Position numbers and translations under genes: made by a program. Positions 6,700-10,824 of a DNA stretch of 10,824 bases are shown here, in pieces (position 1 is the first letter of the stretch; every line of letters starts with the position of its first letter). Origin of the DNA: Chloroflexota bacterium (lineage in GTDB: Bacteria > Chloroflexota > Limnocylindria > Limnocylindrales > CSP1-4); contig VBFZ01000145.1 of assembly GCA_005880805.1 (NCBI GenBank), forward strand, positions 6,744 to 17,567. The letters run 5' to 3'. The notes under the pieces are model-generated. The model had not been told where the DNA came from, made no database searches, and saw only the letters and a program-made list of their open reading frames with translations.

Positions 6700-7020
6700 G
6701 TGAAGCTCCCAGGGATCAACGGTCGGACCGTCGCAATAGTCAGTTTCGCGGGCGTGATGCTCGTCGTGGCGCTGGTTGTGCAGGCACAGTTCCTTGCAGA
6801 CGTCCGCACCTGCTCGGAGCACTCGGCGTACTCGATGGTCGACTGCATCAGCCCGATCGAGAGCCCAGGGCTGTTCGACCTTCCGGAGCTGGGCTCAAAC
6901 GGCCGGGATTGGCAGGCGGTACTGATGACGGGAGTCGGGGCCTTTGCCGCCACGATTTGTCTGATCGTCGGGGCGCGCAGGATGCGTCGGCTCCTCGGGA
7001 GCGAAGGAGCGGACACCTAG
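6700..7020 (+). CDS. Small two-helix membrane protein of unknown function
   Basis: I do not recognise a family. The 106-residue product has hydrophobic segments near residues 10-31 (TVAIVSFAGVMLVVALVVQA) and 74-92 (VLMTGVGAFAATICLIVGA). About 40 residues lie between them, with Cys at 38 and 48, and the C-terminus is basic (ARRMRRLLG). By the positive-inside rule the C-terminus is cytoplasmic, the Cys-bearing loop is outside, and a disulfide is possible. The frame is open from GTG 6646, but 6646-6699 contains the promoter, so GTG 6700 is chosen; no Shine-Dalgarno site is needed if the message is leaderless. It stands alone between the regulator and gltX, 36 bases before gltX, which has its own -10. 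Confidence 0.6.
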   Translation: MKLPGINGRTVAIVSFAGVMLVVALVVQAQFLADVRTCSEHSAYSMVDCISPIESPGLFDLPELGSNGRDWQAVLMTGVGAFAATICLIVGARRMRRLLGSEGADT

Positions 7021-7044
7021 CCCGGGGTCGCCGGAACCGAAACG

Positions 7045-7050
7045 TACAAT
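7045..7050 (+). promoter_or_regulatory. -10 box of gltX, leaderless geometry
   Basis: TACAAT (5 of 6 to TATAAT) ends 6 bases before ATG 7057, so transcription would start at the A of the start codon. No Shine-Dalgarno site fits between, and no good -35 is seen. The small membrane protein gene ends at 7020, so read-through is also possible. Confidence 0.6.
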
Positions 7051-7056
7051 CGGCGC

Positions 7057-8528
7057 ATGTCCGACATCCGCGTGCGAATTGCGCCGAGCCCCACCGGCCC
7101 GCTGCATATCGGGACGGCGCGGACGGCGCTCTTCAACTACCTGTTCGCGCGGCACAACGACGGGACGTTCATGGTGCGCCTCGAGGACACCGACGTCGTC
7201 CGCTCGTCGATCGCCTACGAGAAGGACATTCTCGACGGGCTTCATTGGCTGGGACTGACGTGGGATGAGGGGCCCGATGTCGCGGGCGATGCAGACCACG
7301 GGGCGTTCGGGCCGTACCGCCAGATGGAGCGCCTGCCGATCTACCGCGAGGCGGCCGCGCGCCTGCTCGCCGCCGACCTGGCCTACCCCTGCTACTGCAC
7401 CCCGGAGGACCTCGAGGCGGACCGCCGCCGGCGGGAGGCCGCGCACCAGCCGCCCCGCTACAGCGGCCGCTGCGCGCGACTCACTCCAGCCGAGCGCGCC
7501 GCCTTCGAGGCAGAGGGTCGCGTCGCCGCACTGCGCTTCCGGGTGCCGGATGGCGTCATCTCCTTCGACGACATGATCCGCGGCCGTGTCGAGATCGACA
7601 CCGCCAACCTGGGCGGCGACTTCGTGATCGTCCGCGCCGACGGGACGCCGCTCTACCACTTTACGGTGGTGATCGACGATGCCGCGATGCGCATCAGCCA
7701 CGTGATCCGCGGCGAGGACCATCTCTCGAACACGCCCAAACACATCCTGCTGTTCCGCGCCCTCGGAGAAGCCGAGCCGGCGTTCGGCCACCTCCCGCTA
7801 ATCCTCAACCCCGACCGGACCAAGATGAGCAAGCGCAAGAGCCAGACGGCGATCGGCGACTACATCGCCGAGGGCTTCGTTCGTGAGGCGATGGTTAACT
7901 ACCTGGCGCTCCTGGGCTGGTCGACGGGCACCGAGGAGGAGGTCCTCTCGCTCGAGGCCCTGGTCGAGCGCTTCGACGTCGCGCACGTCCAGAAGGCCGG
8001 TGCGGTCTTCGACCGGGAGCGCCTCGAGTGGCTCAACGGACAATGGATCCGCCGTATGCCGCCGGATGAGGTGATCGATCGGTTGCGGCCGTTCCTCGAG
8101 GCCGAGCTGGCGGCCGGGCGAATCGACCGAATACCCACGGACGAGGAGATCCGCGCCCTGCTGCCCGTGATATCGGCTTCCTGTTCGTCGACGAGGTGGC
8201 CGTCGACGTCTCGGTGTTCCCGACGAAACGCTGGGACCTCGCCACGACCCAGGAGGCGCTCTCGGCTGCGCGCGCCGTCATCGCCTCGGTCGGGCACGTC
8301 AGCTACGAGGCGGATGAGCTCGAGCCCCCACTCCGGCGCCTGGCCGAGGAGCGGGGCTGGAAGGCGGGCGACCTGTTCATGGCCATTCGCGTGGCGGTGA
8401 CCGGCCGGACCGCGACGCCGCCGCTGTTCGACACGCTGGTCGCGCTTGGCTACGAGCGAACGCTCCAGCGACTGGATCGGGCCATCGACGGGCTGAGAGG
8501 CCAGGTGAAACAGGAGACGCCAGCATGA
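7057..8528 (+). pseudogene. gltX: Glutamyl-tRNA synthetase, interrupted by a frame-changing deletion
   Basis: The enzyme charges tRNA with glutamate. The N-terminal class I catalytic domain is intact: APSPTGPLHIGTARTALFNY with HIGT at 17-20, the Cys-bearing YPCYCTPEDL insert, GEDHLSNTPKHILLF, and KMSKR at 256-260. The anticodon-binding part follows to V371 (GTG 8167-8169). After that the first frame turns into an unrelated Arg/Ser-rich reading and stops at 8400. The true C-terminus continues in the frame one base earlier, from about 8169 (GAT, then IGFLFVDEVAV, TKRWDLATTQEALSAARA and FMAIRVAVTGRTATPPLFDTL), to TGA 8526-8528. Compared with Thermus GluRS from memory, about 13 residues of the helix joining these parts are absent, so roughly 40 bases are missing, not a single base. 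This is either a real pseudogene or an assembly error. Discriminating versus non-discriminating type cannot be told. Confidence 0.88.
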
Positions 8529-8932
8529 CCAGCTCAGACGTCCAGGCCTGGCTTGACCGCTACGTGCAGGCGTGGCTGACCTACGACCCCAAGCAGATCG
8601 GCGACCTGTTCAGCCAGGATGCGGAATACCGCTACCACCCATGGGACGAGCCGGTCCGAGGGCGGGACACGATCGTCCGCAGCTGGACCGAGCCCGACGC
8701 CGACGCGAGCGCCCGGGACAAGCCCGGCACGTACGAGGCGCACTACGAGCCGTACGCCGTGGGGGGCAATCGGGCGGTCGCGACGGGCTGGAGTCGCTAC
8801 CTGCACCCCGACGGGTCGTTCCGGACGCTGTACCACAACGCCTACCTGCTCGAGTTCGACGACGACGGCCGCTGCCGCTCCTTCACCGAGTTCTATATCG
8901 AGCAGCCCAGGCCAAAGGCCGGCGCAGGCTAG
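8525..8932 (+). CDS. NTF2-like / SnoaL-like small protein, function unknown
   Basis: This 135-residue protein has the usual order of the NTF2-like cone fold: an N-terminal helix pair (VQAWLDRYVQAWLTYDPKQI), then LFSQDAEYRYHPWDEPVRGR and IVRSW, then antiparallel strands ending in YLLEFDDDGRCRSFTEFYIEQP. Such proteins enclose a pocket and serve as isomerases, hydratases, dehydratases or plain binding proteins. No catalytic set can be assigned here. The ATG overlaps the gltX stop (ATGA 8525-8528), and AGGAG at 8512-8516 sits 8 bases upstream, so translation is probably coupled to gltX. The overlap also shows that the frame at the gltX 3' end is the correct one. The gene ends 30 bases before the convergent phosphate transporter. 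Confidence 0.75.
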   Translation: MTSSDVQAWLDRYVQAWLTYDPKQIGDLFSQDAEYRYHPWDEPVRGRDTIVRSWTEPDADASARDKPGTYEAHYEPYAVGGNRAVATGWSRYLHPDGSFRTLYHNAYLLEFDDDGRCRSFTEFYIEQPRPKAGAG

Positions 8933-8936
8933 TTCC

Positions 8937-8955
8937 GCTGGCCGGCAGCGCCAGC
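8937..8955. terminator. Weak hairpin between convergent genes
   Basis: GCTGGC (8937-8942) pairs with GCCAGC (8950-8955) around a 7-base loop in the 30-base gap between the two convergent stop codons. No T-tract follows on either strand, so termination activity is doubtful. Confidence 0.25.
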
Positions 8956-8962
8956 CCGGACC

Positions 8963-9982
8963 TCAGGCGCCCAGGAGCGGGTGCAGGATCGCGTAGGAAA
9001 GCGCGGCCACCAGGCCCGCCGCCGGTATCGTCAGGATCCACGCGATGACGATGCCGCGCGCGACTCCCCAACGAACCGCGGAAAGCCTCTCGCTCGAGCC
9101 GACGCCCATGATCGCGCTCGCGATGACGTGGGTCGTCGAGACGGGCATCCCGAAGTGTGAGGCGCCCAGGATGATCGTCGCCGCGGTTGTTTCGGCCGCG
9201 AACCCATGGACCGGATCCAGCTTCACGACCCGCTGGCCCATCGTCTTGATGATCCGCCAGCCGCCGGCAGCCGTGCCGAGCGAGATGGCCGTGGCGGCCA
9301 CGAGGATGACGGGGATCGGGATCTCAAAGGTCGGGATGACGCCGGCCGAGAAAAGCGCCAGGGCCATGATGCCCATCGTCTTCTGCGCGTCGTTCGAGCC
9401 GTGGCTGAACGCCATGTAGGCCGCGGAGAGGACCTGCATTCGCCGAAAGCGCTCATTTATGCGGGCAGGGTGGGCTCGCCGGAAGATGTTCAGCAGAACC
9501 ACCATGAACCCGAAGCCGATCGCCAGGCCGAGGAAGGGTGACGTGACGAGCGGGAACAGCACCTTGCCGACCACGCCGTCGACCTTGACGACGCTGAGTC
9601 CGGCGGCCGCGATGGACGCCCCAAGCAGGCCGCCGATCAGTGAGTGGCTGCTGGAGCTCGGGATGCCGAGCCGCCACGTGAGCAGGTTCCAGATGATCCC
9701 GCCGATGATCGCCGCGGCCAGGTAGGTCAACGAGGGGTCGGCGGCGTTCAGTGCCTGCTCGTCGACGAGGCCCTTGCCGATCGTCGTCGCAACCGCGGTG
9801 CCGGTGAGCGCGCCGACGAAATTCGCCGTCGCCGACAGCGCGATGGCCTGTTCGGGGCGGAGGGCCCGCGTCGAGACGGAAGTTGCGATCGCGTTCGCCG
9901 TGTCGTGGAACCCGTTGATGTAATCGAAGACCACGGCAAGCCCCAGGATGATCACCAGGACGAGCGTGAATCCCTCAGGCAT
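8963..9982 (-). CDS. PiT-family inorganic phosphate transporter
   Basis: PiT permeases (PF01384) carry phosphate, often as a metal-phosphate complex, using an ion gradient. The 339-residue, almost wholly hydrophobic protein shows both halves of the inverted-repeat signature. The first is YINGFHDTANAIATSVSTRA at 21-40 (the GxND-type motif, here with His in place of Asn). The second is AFSHGSNDAQKTMG at 191-204. SSSSHSLIGGLLGA (109-122) and STTHVIAS are the matching serine/histidine motifs of each half. The central cytoplasmic loop is short (about 166-190: FRRAHPARINERFRRM), as in the compact bacterial form. The start is ATG at 9982-9980. No Shine-Dalgarno site is visible before it. No phoU-like (DUF47) partner gene, often found beside such transporters, is visible within the window. 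Its 3' end faces the NTF2-like gene. Confidence 0.93.
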   Translation of the reverse strand: MPEGFTLVLVIILGLAVVFDYINGFHDTANAIATSVSTRALRPEQAIALSATANFVGALTGTAVATTIGKGLVDEQALNAADPSLTYLAAAIIGGIIWNLLTWRLGIPSSSSHSLIGGLLGASIAAAGLSVVKVDGVVGKVLFPLVTSPFLGLAIGFGFMVVLLNIFRRAHPARINERFRRMQVLSAAYMAFSHGSNDAQKTMGIMALALFSAGVIPTFEIPIPVILVAATAISLGTAAGGWRIIKTMGQRVVKLDPVHGFAAETTAATIILGASHFGMPVSTTHVIASAIMGVGSSERLSAVRWGVARGIVIAWILTIPAAGLVAALSYAILHPLLGA

Positions 9983-9997
9983 GGGCGTATCGCGGTC

Positions 9998-10011
9998 GCG
10001 CGGAACCGCGC
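9998..10011. repeat. GC-rich inverted repeat in the phosphate transporter leader
   Basis: GCGCGG-AA-CCGCGC is a perfect 14-base inverted repeat, 15 bases upstream of the transporter start codon and downstream of its predicted promoter. In the mRNA it could fold as a 5-pair stem with a 4-base loop next to the ribosome-loading region. It could also be an operator. There is no functional proof. Confidence 0.3.
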
Positions 10012-10039
10012 ATCTGAAGAGGGGTGGGCATCGCCGGCA

Positions 10040-10048
10040 AGGCTAGCA
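10040..10048 (-). promoter_or_regulatory. Extended -10 candidate of the phosphate transporter gene
   Basis: On the minus strand this reads TGCTAGCCT: TGn plus TAGCCT, nearly identical to the upp element (TGCTAGCAT). Transcription would start near 10033, giving a leader of about 50 bases that contains the inverted repeat at 9998-10011. No clear -35 is seen. Confidence 0.4.
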
Positions 10049-10112
10049 GGTCCCGGTGCGGCCTCGGACCCGGTCGATCCGCCGCCAAGGGCTTGCCCTT
10101 CGAACCGCCGCC

Positions 10113-10118
10113 TACCAT
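10113..10118 (+). promoter_or_regulatory. -10 box of the second J-domain gene, leaderless geometry
   Basis: TACCAT (4 of 6 to TATAAT) ends exactly 6 bases before GTG 10125, the same spacing as at gltX and at the small membrane protein gene. There is no Shine-Dalgarno site before the GTG. The -35 region is weak (TTGCCC at 10093-10098 is too close). Confidence 0.5.
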
Positions 10119-10124
10119 TCGGCC

Positions 10125-10824
10125 GTGCGAGCTGGCGACATCCCGACCGACGACCTCTATGCCCGCCTCGAGCTGCCCGTCGGGGCCGATCCAGAGGCGA
10201 TCGAGATCGCCTGGCGCGCCCTGCTCAAGCGGTACCACCCGGACGTCGCCGGCGCGAGCTCAACGCAGCTTGCCAAGCAGATCAACGTGGCCCACGACTG
10301 GCTCAGCAATCCGCAGCTCCGGGCCCGCTATGACCAGGCTCGAGCACCGGCCGGATTCCGCGCTCGCCGCGCCTTCCGTCGTCCTGCGGCAGCACCCGTG
10401 CCCCGACGTCCGGCGGGGTGGCGTGGACGCGTGCTGCCCGTCGAACGGGAAGAGGTCGGGCTGGACTCGCCCGTCGTCCAGGCCTACCTCGAGCGAATCG
10501 AGCGACTGACCTCCGACGAGCTCGACCGCCTCAGCCTGGCCGATCCGCCGCCGATCGCGTTCGTCGCGAGCATTCGGCGGTTCATCACCCCGGAGCGTGC
10601 CGCCACCCTGGAGGCCCTCGAGGCGGCCGTGCAGCAGCGACTCCCCGAGCGTGCCCGGCGGCAGTCGCGGATCCGGCACGCGATCCTGAGCTTCGGCCAC
10701 GACCTCGTGCTCGAGCGATTCCTCGACGAGCAGCTATCGGAGCTCTTCAGCGAACGCGTACACGAGCGCATGACGCGCGGCTGGCAGTCGGCCGTCGGCA
10801 AGGGACGGTACGGACCGCATTCGG
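10125..10824 (+). CDS. J-domain protein with helical C-terminal region (partial, runs off the window)
   Basis: From GTG 10125 the frame is open to the window edge: 233 complete codons and one base. Residues 10-70 form a J-domain: DLYARLELPVGADPEAIEIA, then RALLKRYHPDVAGASS with HPD at 38-40, then AKQINVAHDWLSNPQLRARYD, which matches helices III and IV. An Arg/Ala/Pro-rich basic linker spans about 73-105. A mostly helical, charged region then begins at VEREEVGLDSPVVQAYLERI and continues to the edge, with no zinc-finger repeats and no membrane segment so far. It is therefore a soluble DnaK co-chaperone-like protein, not DnaJ proper, and its client specificity is unknown. The start rests on the -10 spacing and on the J-domain beginning 9 residues later. 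It is divergent from the phosphate transporter. Confidence 0.78.
   Translation, partial: MRAGDIPTDDLYARLELPVGADPEAIEIAWRALLKRYHPDVAGASSTQLAKQINVAHDWLSNPQLRARYDQARAPAGFRARRAFRRPAAAPVPRRPAGWRGRVLPVEREEVGLDSPVVQAYLERIERLTSDELDRLSLADPPPIAFVASIRRFITPERAATLEALEAAVQQRLPERARRQSRIRHAILSFGHDLVLERFLDEQLSELFSERVHERMTRGWQSAVGKGRYGPHS

Noticed and set aside
8160..8200. Programmed ribosomal frameshift in gltX
   Set aside because: No slippery heptamer is seen and about 13 expected residues are absent from both frames, so a deletion explains it better.
8170..8400. C-terminal Arg/Ser-rich end of the first gltX frame as a real domain
   Set aside because: The composition is typical of a shifted reading of GC-rich DNA, while the adjacent frame gives perfect GluRS C-terminal sequence in the same bases.
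9644..10333. Plus-strand open frame of 229 codons across the phosphate transporter 5' end
   Set aside because: It is antisense to the transporter and out of frame with the J-domain gene; its product is charged and repetitive with no family pattern.

Overview
The window is GC-rich and densely coding, with many GTG starts and 4-base stop/start overlaps. The lipoprotein has a long Ser/Ala/Pro linker behind its lipobox. The THI5/RibY-like transporter, the membrane-tethered J-domain protein and the style of the DtxR-family regulator all suggest an uncultured soil or freshwater member of Chloroflexota (Limnocylindria/Ellin6529-like). This is an inference from gene style, not a phylogeny. No tRNA, rRNA, CRISPR array, insertion sequence or phage gene is visible.

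Layout: (1) 1-2211, plus strand: the tail of an ABC ATPase, an inner-membrane permease and a lipoprotein binding protein of the NMT1/THI5 family, closed by a strong hairpin terminator. Together they form an importer for an aromatic or vitamin-like nutrient (pyrimidine, flavin or similar). (2) 2280-2957, minus strand: upp, uracil phosphoribosyltransferase (pyrimidine salvage). (3) 3111-6539, plus strand: a probable operon of an asparaginase II family protein, a J-domain protein anchored by C-terminal membrane helices, and a DtxR/MntR-type regulator whose metal ligands are largely replaced. (4) 6700-7020: a small two-helix membrane protein that follows a near-ideal promoter. (5) 7057-8932: gltX (glutamyl-tRNA synthetase), broken by a frame-changing deletion near 8167-8175, then a 4-base-overlapping NTF2-like protein. 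(6) 8963-9982, minus strand: a PiT-type phosphate transporter. (7) 10125 to the window end: a second J-domain protein, read divergently from the transporter and cut by the window edge. It starts with GTG.

Regulation that can be read: three genes (the small membrane protein, gltX and the second J-domain gene) have a -10-like hexamer ending exactly 6 bases before the start codon. This predicts leaderless mRNAs and fixes two GTG starts. The upp, phosphate transporter and asparaginase promoters share a GCTAGC-type -10 core.

The best leads are the gltX lesion, the DtxR-family protein with missing metal ligands, the asparaginase with a changed zinc ligand and an N-terminal extension, and the membrane J-domain protein encoded between them. 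I do not see a clear, self-contained new defence or mobile system.
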